Origin: Bacteroidales bacterium
GTDB lineage: Bacteria > Bacteroidota > Bacteroidia > Bacteroidales > UBA12170
Assembly: GCA_021157585.1 (NCBI GenBank)
Contig: JAGGWH010000040.1
Span: 1 to 60,946, forward strand
Direction of reading: 5' to 3'
DNA length: 60,946 nt
Shown: piece after piece, positions 52,822 through 60,946 of the stretch
Numbering within the stretch: the stretch's first letter is position 1
Layout: the number at the start of each line of letters is the position of its first letter
Notes under the pieces: generated by a model
What the model was told of the DNA's origin: nothing
Database searches by the model: none
Seen by the model: only the letters and a program-made list of their open reading frames with translations
Made by a program: the position numbers and the translations under genes

Positions 52822-53424
52822 TCAGCCGTGAAGATTAGTGCTTATAAGATGTATAAATTCTTCGCGTGTTTCTTTTCTTTTGAATGCTCCGGTAAAATCG
52901 GAAGTGGTAGTGACAGAATTTTGTTTTTGTACTCCGCGCATAGCCATACATAGATGTTTTGCTTCAATAACAACTGCTACTCCTAACGGATTAAGTGTAT
53001 CTTGAATAGCATCTTTTATTTGGGTGGTTAAACGCTCTTGAACTTGAAGTCTGCGAGCAAAGGCTTCAACTACTCTTGCAATTTTGCTCAATCCGGTAAT
53101 ATATCCATCAGGAATATATGCTACATGTGCTCTGCCAATAAATGGTATCATATGATGCTCGCACATGGAATATACTTCAATGTCTTTAACAATTACCATT
53201 TCGCGATAGTCTTCTTTAAACATAGCAGAACGTAAAATTTCTCTAGGATCTACATCATAGCCTTGTGTTAAAAATTGCATAGCTTTTCCTACACGCAGAG
53301 GGGTGTCTATCAGACCTTCTCTCTTAGGGTCTTCACCTAAGAGTTTTAAAATTTCAAGATAGTGTTGGCTTAGTTTATCAAGTTTTTCAGGGTTCCATTT
53401 ATCTATTCTTTCGTAATCGTACAT
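52822..53424 (-). CDS. folE: GTP cyclohydrolase I
   Basis: 200 residues. [22 protein letters not shown] near residue 86 gives zinc Cys and His ligands, and [10 protein letters not shown] near residue 157 gives the second Cys. [21 protein letters not shown] is the helical signature. It makes dihydroneopterin triphosphate for folate and for queuosine. The next gene in the unit is queD, 36 bases upstream, the following step of the queuosine route. Confidence 0.96.
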   Translation of the reverse strand: MYDYERIDKWNPEKLDKLSQHYLEILKLLGEDPKREGLIDTPLRVGKAMQFLTQGYDVDPREILRSAMFKEDYREMVIVKDIEVYSMCEHHMIPFIGRAHVAYIPDGYITGLSKIARVVEAFARRLQVQERLTTQIKDAIQDTLNPLGVAVVIEAKHLCMAMRGVQKQNSVTTTSDFTGAFKRKETREEFIHLISTNLHG

Positions 53425-53460
53425 AGTATTTAAAATTTTCTGTTTTTAATGTGAAGACTT

Positions 53461-53874
53461 TTATTCACCATAATATTCAACTGAATTATTTTCAGTTTCG
53501 GATATTTTGACACAATGAAGAGTCGCTCCCATATTTTTAATGTTGTTTTCTAATTCTTTCCAAATAGAAACTGCTATTACTTCTGTGCTTGTAAATTTAT
53601 TTTTTAAAAAATCTACTTCTATATTAAGGTTCTTATGATCAACTTTATCTATAATCTTTTCTCGAATAATATTTTTTAAGTCGGTAAGATTAATTAAAAA
53701 TCCGGTTTCCGGATTAATTTCTCCTTTTACAGTTACAAATAATTGATAATTATGTCCGTGCCAATTGGGATTAGAACATTTACCAAACACTTCCATATTT
53801 TCTTCGTCGGAATATTCCTCCCTAAATAAGCGATGTGCTGCGGTAAAACGTTCGCGCCGAGTAATATATATCAT
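53461..53874 (-). CDS. queD: 6-carboxytetrahydropterin synthase
   Basis: 137 residues. FTAAHRLFRE gives the first zinc His, and CSNPNWHGHNYQLFVTV gives Cys and two His. DHKNLN and ETENNSVEYYGE are further family motifs. It converts the FolE product to 6-carboxytetrahydropterin, the precursor of queuosine and other deazapurines. queC and queE are not in the window. The perfect -7 box at 53899-53906 supports this start. Confidence 0.94.
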   Translation of the reverse strand: MIYITRRERFTAAHRLFREEYSDEENMEVFGKCSNPNWHGHNYQLFVTVKGEINPETGFLINLTDLKNIIREKIIDKVDHKNLNIEVDFLKNKFTSTEVIAVSIWKELENNIKNMGATLHCVKISETENNSVEYYGE

Positions 53875-53898
53875 AGTGTGCAGATTTTATATCCGATT

Positions 53899-53906
53899 CA
53901 AAGGTA
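53899..53906 (-). promoter_or_regulatory. -7 box of the queD-folE unit
   Basis: TACCTTTG on the minus strand, perfect TAnnTTTG, about 25 bases before the queD ATG. Confidence 0.55.
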
Positions 53907-53964
53907 CAAAAAGCATTGATATAAATAATTTGATTATGGTTTAAGAAAAATTGGAATAACTCAA

Positions 53965-54357
53965 TTATTTTTTTTGAGCTGTTCTTAGATATTTTAAAAT
54001 AGAAATAATCTCAAACGAGGTAAAAATGAGATAGTAAGTAAAAAAAGTAAGAATAAATCCTATGGCATCATCCCTATTCAATAGTACGTAAATAACTATA
54101 ACAGCTAAGAAAAGTAGTAGTTTTATGGTGGTGGTTAATAAGAAGGCATTGATAAATTTAGCGTGTTGCCCTCCTGATTTTTTAAGCAAGTACCGATGAA
54201 CCAAAAGACTTATTGTAAAAAAGAATAAAATAATATAAGGCCATGAGCTGCTTATTAAATTCTCAGGTATAAGGTATGTTAAACCATATGTTAACGCTAT
54301 GCTTATTAGCGATAGAATAATTAAATTTTTACTAAATGTCTGTATAGTATTATCCAT
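53965..54357 (-). CDS. AtpI-like small membrane protein
   Basis: 130 residues with four transmembrane helices, matching the usual size and topology of ATP synthase subunit I-like proteins found between atpZ and atpB in Bacteroidota. HRYLLKKSGGQHAKFINAFLL is the interhelix loop. It follows AtpZ by 8 bases, but atpB and the rest of the operon are not downstream; queD is. Identity rests mostly on context. Confidence 0.55.
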   Translation of the reverse strand: MDNTIQTFSKNLIILSLISIALTYGLTYLIPENLISSSWPYIILFFFTISLLVHRYLLKKSGGQHAKFINAFLLTTTIKLLLFLAVIVIYVLLNRDDAIGFILTFFTYYLIFTSFEIISILKYLRTAQKK

Positions 54358-54365
54358 AATGATAT

Positions 54366-54581
54366 CTATTTTTTAATAAAATCTTTAATGGCAATATAAA
54401 TAGCCAAGGCAACTGAAGCAAGAGATAAAATTAATGTAAATAAAGGGAATTGCCAAGATGTGAGCTTGTCTAACTGCACCCCACCAAACATCCCAACCCC
54501 AATTATCACTCCCATCTGAAGTGCTAAGCCGGAATATTTTACATAGGCATTAAGATCCTTTTTTGGTTTGTTTGTTTTCAT
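54366..54581 (-). CDS. AtpZ/AtpI-family F1Fo ATP synthase accessory protein
   Basis: 71 residues: two transmembrane helices joined by a short loop. KYSGLALQMGVIIGVGMFGGVQLDKL is the AtpZ signature, a small protein made with the ATP synthase in many bacteria and thought to help Fo assembly or Mg uptake. It overlaps the bactofilin gene by 32 bases. Confidence 0.85.
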   Translation of the reverse strand: MKTNKPKKDLNAYVKYSGLALQMGVIIGVGMFGGVQLDKLTSWQFPLFTLILSLASVALAIYIAIKDFIKK

Positions 54582-54966
54582 TAGGTACTTTTGAACCTGA
54601 ATTATTCATAGTGCATTGTCCGCTGAATAGAGCTCCGGATTCAATTGATAATTTACCGGTTTTAATGTTTCCGTTTAAGTTAACTGTAGTTTTTAAAAAT
54701 AGGAGTTTTTCAACTTCAACATTACCTTTTATTGTTCCCGCAAAATCTGCATTCTGACAGAAAATATCTCCTTCTACAATACCACTTTGTCCGATAACAA
54801 CTTTTCCGGTAGACCTAATGCTTCCTATTAGTTTACCAACTATTCTAAAATCTCCCTCAGAAGTAATATCTCCTTTTACTATCGTTCCCATACTGATAGT
54901 TGTAACCGCATTAGTATCGAATTCCCCGTTTTTTGCCATTTTTTTATCTTTAGAATTACTAAACAT
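54550..54966 (-). CDS. bactofilin (polymer-forming cytoskeletal protein)
   Basis: 138 residues: a short tail, then a bactofilin beta-helix (about 22-118) with TISMGTIVKGDITSEGDFRI and the repeated GDI/GNI turns, then a basic C-terminal tail. Bactofilins polymerise without nucleotide at the membrane and place cell-wall enzymes. It begins at the porW stop (TAATG) and lies close to a divergent M23 endopeptidase gene, a recurrent functional partner in other bacteria. Confidence 0.92.
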   Translation of the reverse strand: MFSNSKDKKMAKNGEFDTNAVTTISMGTIVKGDITSEGDFRIVGKLIGSIRSTGKVVIGQSGIVEGDIFCQNADFAGTIKGNVEVEKLLFLKTTVNLNGNIKTGKLSIESGALFSGQCTMNNSGSKVPNENKQTKKGS

Positions 54967-57668
54967 TAGTATTTATATTTTTTTTTGAAAAATGAATCGT
55001 ATTTTTCAATATTCTTATCGTTAAAGAAACGCGAATAATTTTCAGCCGAAATTACAAAAGTTTTGGAATCATTCCTAAGAAGAGCAGGAAAAACGTAGCT
55101 GTCAGAAATGAAGGACTTATAATATTTCATAGCATCATCTTGATTTGTGAATTCTCCAATACTAATTACATATTCTTGATTGACAAAAGGATAGGAGGTA
55201 AGACTTAGGTTTTGTATTTGCTTTTTATTAAAGTCTTGTATTCTAACTTGAATCGCTTTTACATTTATTTTTTCTGCATCAATAATTATTAATACATACT
55301 GTTTGTCATTAGGATTAAAAGTATAAAGTTTTAAAGCGTCATTAAGCAATTTGTCAAGAGAAATATCGGTAGTGTTATCAGGCGTTTCAATAGACTCGAA
55401 TGCCTTTCCTCGACGTGATAAAATATTTTTGGCTTGTGGTGTTATTTCTGCATTAGGATAGAGGTTTATTAGTTTTTCCAAATTAGCATATAGAGAATCG
55501 ACCACACTTGTTTGTGCCATCGAAAGGGCTTTTATATATAAAAAATTGGCTTTTAATGGATTATTTTCCGCTTTGCTTAATGCTTGATTAGCGTGATGTA
55601 AAGAAAGTAAATATTGACCTTTTTCAAAGGCTTGATAGGTGCGTTTGTATTGCTCTTTAAAATAGCTTTGCTTTTTCTCCATCTCACGATAATAATTCGG
55701 GTCTTGAACCAAAATAGCGTAATCGGTGTTCGGATAATTACTTATAATTAAGTTTTTATATTTATTTTTTTTATCTGCGTCTGTATTTTTATCATAGAGT
55801 TGATACAGTTGAAAATAAACTTGTAATTGCTGAGGATGGTTTTTAATGCGTTTGACAAAATCCTCGAAAATTAAAAGGGCTTTGTTATTTAGTTTTAAGT
55901 CTTCTTTGTAAATAAATCCGGCTTGATAAAGTGCATTGGCAATTTGTGTGTTTGCATTAGCAATTTGTTCTTCTGTACGAGGAATATTTTTTAAATAATA
56001 ATTTCGTGATTTTGGGTCTGTGTCTGATCCGCCACTTAAGCTGTCGTTGGTGTTTTTGTTTAGCTCTTCGTCTTTATTAATGTCAACCCCAGCTGTATTT
56101 ACAGCCCGTTTATTACTTAATCTCCAGTTATCCGCCAAAGCTCTATTCCCCCATTTTGCAATAAATTCGGTATAGCCCATACTTCTGGCTTGGGGATTAT
56201 AAAAGTACCATTGTCCACCCCCTAAAGGCATTCCCATTCCTCCAGGCGAACTTCTCATCTGATTTCCCATAGCAATGCTTTGTTGTTTAGCAAATTCCTC
56301 ATCGCGTTTTTGATCTTCTTTTTCTCTGATAAGGGAAATGATACTGTCGGCTATAGCATATAATTTAGAATCAGGAAGTTGTCCAAGAAGTAAAAGGCTG
56401 TCTTGTTGTTGAACAATACTAAGCTGCTTAGATAAATTATTATAAATACCGGCTTCTTTTATAATTTGATTGTAATTATCGTAGGCAACAGGTAATTGCT
56501 GGATAGCAGTATCGTAATAATTAGCAGCTAATGAAAAACGCCCTTTATTAAATAATAGCTCGGCGACTTTTAATGCTGCTTTTGCTTTTTGTGTTTTATT
56601 TTCGGTACTGCTTTTTACTGCTGCTCTCAAATTTTTAATGGCAGACAGACTATCATTATCTTTTATGTCAATATCTGCCAAGGCATAATAAATCTGATCT
56701 AAATAATTCTTGTTTTTGCTATCTTTTAGCATTTTAAGCAAGTTCTTACGTAAGTCTTTGCCTCCCTCAGAATTGTGAGTATACAAAAATGCCATATTGA
56801 TTTTTGCATTAAAAGCCATTCTGTAATTGGTATTTAACTTAATAACTCTTTGATAATAAGTGCTTGCTATTCCCGGCTGATTGTCTTCTTGGTTCAGCTG
56901 TGCCAAAATATATGATATACGAGCAATTGTTTTTCTATTTATAGGTAATTCTAAAGCATGCTCTAAATGAGGTTTCGCTTTCTCAGCTTGCTTGCTTTTT
57001 AAATATAAATCGGCATAAACCAAGTCTAAATTCTTTCTTATAAAGGGTGTTTGTTCTTCATCAGAAATAATACTTAACTCGTTTAAGAGACTAAGTGCTT
57101 TTTGAAAATTTCCGGTTTCTATAAATGTTTTAGCTAGCCAAAGTAGAGCATCGTCTTTAATTTTATTGTAATAATATCTACTGATAATAAAATTAAAACT
57201 TTGGCGAGCACTGGTGTATTCTTGCTTTAAGAAGTTGGCTTTGCCAATTAGTAAATAGCTATCGTCTATCCACTTACAATGCTCTCTATTTTTAAACCAC
57301 ATACTATGCCTTAGAGCTGTAATAGAACCCTTTTCAATAGCTCTGTCCATATCAGCCGAAATAGAAGATGCCTGTGTTTCGTCGCCATAATTGAAAACAA
57401 ATAATGTTTTAGTATAATCATCGGTAACATTCTTATTTAATTTTGCTATTCCGTTTTTTAGACTTTCATTTCCATTCCACCAACTATTGTAGTGAGCGGT
57501 AAGATTATGGTAGGTACGTCGGCTAAAGGTGTTCTTTTTTGTAGAACAAGACGATAGTAAGAGCAATACAAATAAAAGTACGATTCTGTTTTTTGAAAAA
57601 ACGGATTTAAACTTATTGATTGATTTTAATTGTTTCAATGACACTATCTGTAAACTGTAATCTTGCAA
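54966..57668 (-). CDS. porW: type IX secretion lipoprotein PorW/SprE
   Basis: 900 residues. A lipobox LSSC (about Cys41) follows a membrane segment. STKKNTFSRRTYHNLTAHYNSWWNGNESLK is the hallmark opening of PorW/SprE, followed by many TPR repeats (about 130-430 and 600-740) and a C-terminal domain ending FFKKKYKY. PorW bridges the PorLM motor and the outer-membrane secretion parts in P. gingivalis; SprE is needed for gliding and secretion in Flavobacterium. The ATG at 57668 is used. A GTG at 57644 is an alternative start. porX is 8 kb away. Confidence 0.92.
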   Translation of the reverse strand: MQDYSLQIVSLKQLKSINKFKSVFSKNRIVLLFVLLLLSSCSTKKNTFSRRTYHNLTAHYNSWWNGNESLKNGIAKLNKNVTDDYTKTLFVFNYGDETQASSISADMDRAIEKGSITALRHSMWFKNREHCKWIDDSYLLIGKANFLKQEYTSARQSFNFIISRYYYNKIKDDALLWLAKTFIETGNFQKALSLLNELSIISDEEQTPFIRKNLDLVYADLYLKSKQAEKAKPHLEHALELPINRKTIARISYILAQLNQEDNQPGIASTYYQRVIKLNTNYRMAFNAKINMAFLYTHNSEGGKDLRKNLLKMLKDSKNKNYLDQIYYALADIDIKDNDSLSAIKNLRAAVKSSTENKTQKAKAALKVAELLFNKGRFSLAANYYDTAIQQLPVAYDNYNQIIKEAGIYNNLSKQLSIVQQQDSLLLLGQLPDSKLYAIADSIISLIREKEDQKRDEEFAKQQSIAMGNQMRSSPGGMGMPLGGGQWYFYNPQARSMGYTEFIAKWGNRALADNWRLSNKRAVNTAGVDINKDEELNKNTNDSLSGGSDTDPKSRNYYLKNIPRTEEQIANANTQIANALYQAGFIYKEDLKLNNKALLIFEDFVKRIKNHPQQLQVYFQLYQLYDKNTDADKKNKYKNLIISNYPNTDYAILVQDPNYYREMEKKQSYFKEQYKRTYQAFEKGQYLLSLHHANQALSKAENNPLKANFLYIKALSMAQTSVVDSLYANLEKLINLYPNAEITPQAKNILSRRGKAFESIETPDNTTDISLDKLLNDALKLYTFNPNDKQYVLIIIDAEKINVKAIQVRIQDFNKKQIQNLSLTSYPFVNQEYVISIGEFTNQDDAMKYYKSFISDSYVFPALLRNDSKTFVISAENYSRFFNDKNIEKYDSFFKKKYKY

Positions 57669-57751
57669 AAATATTTTAATTTTTCTGAAAACATTTGATT
57701 TATAGCAGGAATTGAAATAATTTTTGCTCTAATGTGATAAATTGTGTTGTT

Positions 57752-57784
57752 TTTGAGATAAAAATCATTTAATCCATATCTTTG
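57752..57784 (+). promoter_or_regulatory. promoter of the M23 peptidase gene
   Basis: TTTG at 57752-57755, 21 bases, then perfect TATCTTTG at 57777-57784. The ATG is 10 bases later, so the leader would be only about 7 bases. Confidence 0.65.
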
Positions 57785-57794
57785 CGAAGATAAG

Positions 57795-58676
57795 ATGGAA
57801 AAACATAAAGACAAAAAACGATTAGAGAAACTCAGGTATAAGTACCGCTTAGTTTTGATGAATGAAGATAATTTTGAGCAAAAAATTAGTCTTCGTTTAT
57901 CGCAACTCAATGTTATAGGTATCGTAAGTGTTTTTTCTTTGTTCTGGATTGGTATTATGATTTACATTTTAGCCTTTACTTCTGTACGTGAGTACATCCC
58001 TGGCTATACCGATCCGCATTTAGCCTCTCAGGTTTATAAAATGGAACTTGCTTTAGACTCCTTAGAACACAGATATACGTTACAAAATCGCTATATGTCT
58101 AATATTCAGCGTATTTTAAGAGGCGAGGATTTTGGGAATAATGAAAATCAGGGTCAGCCAGAAATTTACGATTATAGTAATATTAAAAATACTACTTCTG
58201 TTGAGGACTCTATTTTACGAGCTGAAGTAGAAAGTCAAAGTGCGTATAATCTTTATTTTTACGATGCGCAAGCTGTTGATTATGATCGTAATATTACAGA
58301 TAAAGGATTAATGGTTTTTTTTAAACCCATTAATGGGATTATTACTAATCATTTTAATGCTGCATTAAAACATTTTGCTATTGATTTGGTTTCTGAGAGA
58401 AATGATGCCGTAAAATCAGTTTATGACGGAATAGTGATTTTTTCCGATTGGACAATTAATACGGGATATGTTATTGCTATTCAGCATCCCAATAATTTTA
58501 TTTCTGTTTATAAACACAATTCTGCCCTTTTAAAGCAGCAAGGCGATATTGTTAAATCGGGCGATCCAATTGCAATTATTGGCGATAGTGGAGAGCAGAG
58601 TAGTGGCCCTCATTTACATTTTGAATTATGGGCAAATGGCTCTCCGGTAAATCCTCTTGATTATATTTCTTTTTAA
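57795..58676 (+). CDS. M23-family peptidoglycan endopeptidase
   Basis: 293 residues. One transmembrane helix (about 36-56) and a coiled region precede the M23/LytM domain (about 170-293). LKHFAIDLVS gives the first His and Asp, and SGPHLHFELWANGSPVNPLDYI gives HxH, so the zinc site is complete and the enzyme is likely active. It is the membrane-bound type that cuts cross-links during growth. It diverges from porW-bactofilin. Confidence 0.92.
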   Translation: MEKHKDKKRLEKLRYKYRLVLMNEDNFEQKISLRLSQLNVIGIVSVFSLFWIGIMIYILAFTSVREYIPGYTDPHLASQVYKMELALDSLEHRYTLQNRYMSNIQRILRGEDFGNNENQGQPEIYDYSNIKNTTSVEDSILRAEVESQSAYNLYFYDAQAVDYDRNITDKGLMVFFKPINGIITNHFNAALKHFAIDLVSERNDAVKSVYDGIVIFSDWTINTGYVIAIQHPNNFISVYKHNSALLKQQGDIVKSGDPIAIIGDSGEQSSGPHLHFELWANGSPVNPLDYISF

Positions 58677-59587
58677 AATATTGATTGCCCGCTTTTTGTT
58701 GTGAAGATTTCTAATGCTTTCATTCCACGAGCCGAATTCCCTTTTTTATTTAGTCGCGGACTCCAAACGGCAATTGTATATTTATTAGGTTGAAAAGCGA
58801 TAATACCACCACCAACACCACTCTTCCCGGGAAGGCCTACTGTAAAAGCAAATTCGCCGGATTCATCATAAAAACCGCACGAAAGCATAATAGCATTTAT
58901 GCGTTTTACCTGACTTTTACTTAATTGCACCGACGAAAAGTGGAATGAGTTTGTAAGGGACGCATAAGGCGAAATAGCTTGTGCCAATTGTTTGCAGCTC
59001 ATACTAATTGAACATTGGTGATAATAGAAATCGAGTACATCTTCGCAAGAATTTTGGATATTACCATGAGCTTTAAGCAAATGTACTAAAGAGGCATTAT
59101 GATGTCCGGTTTCTTTTTCTGATTGTGCCACTTTAGGATCAAAATTTATTGTTTTATCTCCTGTTAAATTGTATACAAAATCAAGAAGTTCTTCTTTAGG
59201 ATTTTCTAAATGCGACAGTAAAATGTCGGCAATAACTAAAGCACCGGCATTTATAAAAGGATTACGAGGTATCCCATTCTCATATTCAAGCTGAACAATA
59301 GAATTAAAAGGGCTACCCGAAGGCTCAACACCAACACGCTTCCATATTTTCTCACCCAAAAGAGAAAACGCCATCGATAAAGTAAAAACTTTTGAAATGC
59401 TCTGAATAGAAAAACGCTCTTGGCTATCGCCTAATTCAAAACTATCACCATCTTTCGTCTGGAGAAAAATACCAAATTTATCGGGATTGACATTTGATAA
59501 TTCAGGAATATAATTAGCTATACTTCCTTTTGAAGCAAAGGCTTGGCTTTCTGTATAAACTTGTTGGAGAATTTGGCTGTAATCCAT
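58673..59587 (-). CDS. glsA: glutaminase
   Basis: 304 residues from the ATG at 59587. A longer start at 59605 lies inside the -7 box at 59603-59610. Serine-dependent beta-lactamase-like fold: SISKVF near residue 61 is the SxxK motif, NPFINAGALV near residue 109 and GKSGVGGGIIA near residue 253 are GlsA signatures. It hydrolyses glutamine to glutamate and ammonia. Its stop overlaps the M23 stop by 4 bases. Confidence 0.94.
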   Translation of the reverse strand: MDYSQILQQVYTESQAFASKGSIANYIPELSNVNPDKFGIFLQTKDGDSFELGDSQERFSIQSISKVFTLSMAFSLLGEKIWKRVGVEPSGSPFNSIVQLEYENGIPRNPFINAGALVIADILLSHLENPKEELLDFVYNLTGDKTINFDPKVAQSEKETGHHNASLVHLLKAHGNIQNSCEDVLDFYYHQCSISMSCKQLAQAISPYASLTNSFHFSSVQLSKSQVKRINAIMLSCGFYDESGEFAFTVGLPGKSGVGGGIIAFQPNKYTIAVWSPRLNKKGNSARGMKALEIFTTKSGQSIF

Positions 59588-59602
59588 AATTTTAATTTTG
59601 GG

Positions 59603-59610
59603 CAAAGGTA
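59603..59610 (-). promoter_or_regulatory. -7 box of glsA
   Basis: TACCTTTG on the minus strand, a perfect TAnnTTTG, about 16 bases before the ATG at 59587. It decides that start. Confidence 0.6.
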
Positions 59611-59655
59611 AATTTTTGTTTTATATCTGCTTAATCAGAAAGAGATTGTATTGGG

Positions 59656-59675
59656 GAATATTATGTAACTTTACT
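59656..59675 (+). repeat. 20-base direct repeat upstream of the membrane protein gene, copy 1
   Basis: The 20-base GAATATTATGTAACTTTACT is repeated exactly at 60522-60541. Similarity continues weakly for ~25 bases. TAACTTTA inside it is one mismatch from the -7 consensus, so it may be a duplicated promoter. Confidence 0.8.
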
Positions 59676-59713
59676 ACAGATATAAATTAGTTAGCACCAA
59701 TTCTAACTTTAGA

Positions 59714-60430
59714 ATGAAAATAGTACTTAGGAAAACTTTCATTTGGCTAGCAATATTCAGTATCGCAATGGGTTTTCTTGAAACCTCCGTGGTAGTTTAC
59801 TTACGTAAAATATATTACCCTGAAGGCTTTTGTTTCCCACTCAATCCGATAGGTAAGGACATTGTTATTACAGAACTTTTGAGAGAAGTAGCTACAATGA
59901 TTATGCTTGTGGGAATTGCAATACTAGCTGGAAAAAATGCTGTTCAGCGATTTGCCTTTTTCCTCTTTTCCTTTGCCGTTTGGGACATTTTCTACTATAT
60001 ATTTCTTTATATACTAGTCGGCTGGCCTCAATCATTAATGACTTGGGACGTTCTGTTTCTCATTCCGATTCCCTGGGTTGGACCAGTTTTGTCGCCTCTT
60101 ATCATTACATTTCAAATGATAGCACTTGCCAACATAATGGTGTGCTTTGATAATAAAGGGATAAAGGCTCGAATCAACTTAAAAGAATGGCTGTTATTTA
60201 TTACAGGTTCCATCATTGTAATTATGTCTTGGACATGGGATTACTGTAATTACATTATTATCAATAATCCAAATGCATCTATTTGGTCGCTTTCTTCCAA
60301 AGAAGTATTGTTTGAAGCCAGTCAGAATTATGTTCCTCAATCATTTAATTGGTTGCTGTTTACAGTTGGCGCTTTCGTGATTTTATTGGCAATATGTTTT
60401 TACTATTTAAGAAATAGAACTAGAGAATGA
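59714..60430 (+). CDS. conserved six-helix membrane protein, unknown function
   Basis: 238 residues with about six transmembrane helices and a striking FLETSVVVYLRKIYYPEGF segment after helix 1. WDVLFLIPIPWVGPVLSPLII lies in the middle, and a periplasmic-type loop between the last two helices ends FNWLLFTVGAF. I do not recognise a characterised family. It stands 108 bases after divergent glsA and is followed by the cut DUF2971 gene, whose upstream region repeats its own. Confidence 0.65.
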   Translation: MKIVLRKTFIWLAIFSIAMGFLETSVVVYLRKIYYPEGFCFPLNPIGKDIVITELLREVATMIMLVGIAILAGKNAVQRFAFFLFSFAVWDIFYYIFLYILVGWPQSLMTWDVLFLIPIPWVGPVLSPLIITFQMIALANIMVCFDNKGIKARINLKEWLLFITGSIIVIMSWTWDYCNYIIINNPNASIWSLSSKEVLFEASQNYVPQSFNWLLFTVGAFVILLAICFYYLRNRTRE

Positions 60431-60521
60431 AGATCGCATTGTTTAGATTTTTCCCGAATATGATTGTTCATGGTAAATGATATTAAGATGGAAGCTCATT
60501 TTAAGAGATAATTTGATATGA

Positions 60522-60541
60522 GAATATTATGTAACTTTACT
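60522..60541 (+). repeat. 20-base direct repeat, copy 2
   Basis: Exact copy of 59656-59675, lying 54 bases before the ATG at 60596. Confidence 0.8.
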
Positions 60542-60595
60542 GTGCATATAAATGAGTTGGGATCAATACAACCAAAACACTAATATATTTTCATA

Positions 60596-60946
60596 ATGTT
60601 TAAATATTCTCCTATAAATTCATATTCCTTAAGGAATCTTCAAAAGAATCAAATATTCTTCAATAATCCGATAAATTTTAATGATCCATTTGACACCTTC
60701 CATCCTGCCGAATTCAAAGAAATTAGCAATGAATTATTTGTAAAGTTTTATTCAAGGTTTAGCAAGAGAAAATTCGATGAAAATGTACTACTTGAAATTT
60801 TACAGAAAAGTATTTCAAAAAGAGATTTCATTAACTTCTGTAACGATCACATAGAGTACTTTATTGATTTTAATAGAGAAAAAGAGAATGAAATTTTAAA
60901 GAGTAAAAGTAACTTCCTAAGTTATATTAATAATAATTCAGAGGTC
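60596..60946 (+). CDS. DUF2971-family protein, 3' end cut by window edge
   Basis: An open frame from the ATG at 60596 runs to the window end, 117 codons, without a stop. It begins MFKYSPINSYSLRNLQKNQ and continues FFNNPINFNDPFD, the opening signature of DUF2971 proteins, where a short N-terminal beta motif is followed by the DPFD segment. These are accessory genes in many bacteria and sometimes occur in defence islands. The function is unknown. Confidence 0.75.
   Translation, partial: MFKYSPINSYSLRNLQKNQIFFNNPINFNDPFDTFHPAEFKEISNELFVKFYSRFSKRKFDENVLLEILQKSISKRDFINFCNDHIEYFIDFNREKENEILKSKSNFLSYINNNSEV

Noticed and set aside
52739-53964. Riboswitch before folE or queD (preQ1 or THF)
   Set aside because: Gaps are short, the -7 box leaves a leader of about 20 bases, and no aptamer-like fold was seen.
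54966-57668. Evidence of gliding motility
   Set aside because: SprE/PorW is shared by gliding and non-gliding bacteria with type IX secretion, and no gld or sprA gene is in the window.
1-60946. tRNA, rRNA, IS element or prophage
   Set aside because: No cloverleaf, rRNA segment, transposase, integrase or phage gene was recognised on either strand.

Overview
The window is AT-rich, densely packed chromosomal DNA from a member of the Bacteroidota, most likely an anaerobic or fermentative Bacteroidales/Marinilabiliales-type bacterium. Markers of that phylum are the LpxC-FabZ fusion, a PorX response regulator with a C-terminal PglZ domain, a PorW/SprE lipoprotein, a DUF6427 membrane protein, LruC-domain lipoproteins, and many upstream regions carrying the Bacteroidota -7 box TAnnTTTG. 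The exact genus cannot be told from the sequence. No rRNA, tRNA, IS element, prophage or CRISPR array was seen; this is mostly core genome with a few accessory patches.

Layout. 1-2.4 kb: cut TauE/SafE permease, ArsC-like protein and fumarase. 2.6-7.5 kb (minus): a CAP+SPOR secreted protein, a lemA-TPM-TPM operon and htpG. 7.6-11.9 kb (minus): two tandem paralogous LruC lipoproteins, each with its own promoter and terminator. 12-16.3 kb: dTDP-glucose dehydratase, UDP-glucose 4-epimerase, a glutathione-peroxidase-like protein and a MATE exporter. 16.3-16.8 kb: a gene-free stretch of palindromes. 16.8-22.6 kb (minus): pyrH, a divergent isoprenoid-synthase-like protein, citrate lyase (citF and a citD-citE fusion) and an iron alcohol dehydrogenase. 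22.7-25.8 kb (plus): LtaS-like phosphoglycerol transferase, lipid kinase and an eIF1/SUI1 protein. 25.9-29.2 kb: DUF2795 protein, orphan tungstate/molybdate-binding lipoprotein, ferritin-like protein and gapA. 29.2-29.5 kb: three direct repeats with an exact 90-base period. 29.5-34.7 kb (minus): metallophosphoesterase, rnhB, DUF6427, purD and a glycosyltransferase. 34.8-38.8 kb (plus): flippase, chain-length protein and polymerase/ligase of a surface polysaccharide. 38.8-45 kb (minus): lpxD2, efp, lpxA, lpxC-fabZ, lpxD and an HD hydrolase. 45.2-51 kb (plus): porX, tsaE, ald, an endonuclease-like protein, and an ECF sigma factor with a TPR-bearing putative anti-sigma partner. 51-57.7 kb (minus): fabD, BI-1, folE, queD, two ATP-synthase accessory proteins, a bactofilin and porW/sprE. 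57.8 kb to the end: M23 peptidase, glutaminase, a membrane protein and a cut DUF2971 gene.

How it fits together. Much of the window builds the cell envelope: lipid A, surface polysaccharide, phosphoglycerol transfer with lipid recycling, peptidoglycan hydrolase and bactofilin, and type IX secretion (PorX, PorW). The ECF sigma/TPR pair lies between porX and porW and is a reasonable candidate partner of PorX. Metabolic genes (fumarase, citrate lyase, alcohol dehydrogenase, alanine dehydrogenase, glutaminase) suit a fermenter of organic acids and amino acids. The items most worth follow-up are the divergent isoprenoid-fold protein, the citD-citE fusion without maturation genes nearby, the sigma/TPR pair near PorX, the repeat families, and the very short or absent 5' leaders implied by the -7 boxes. 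I did not find a clearly new multi-gene system.
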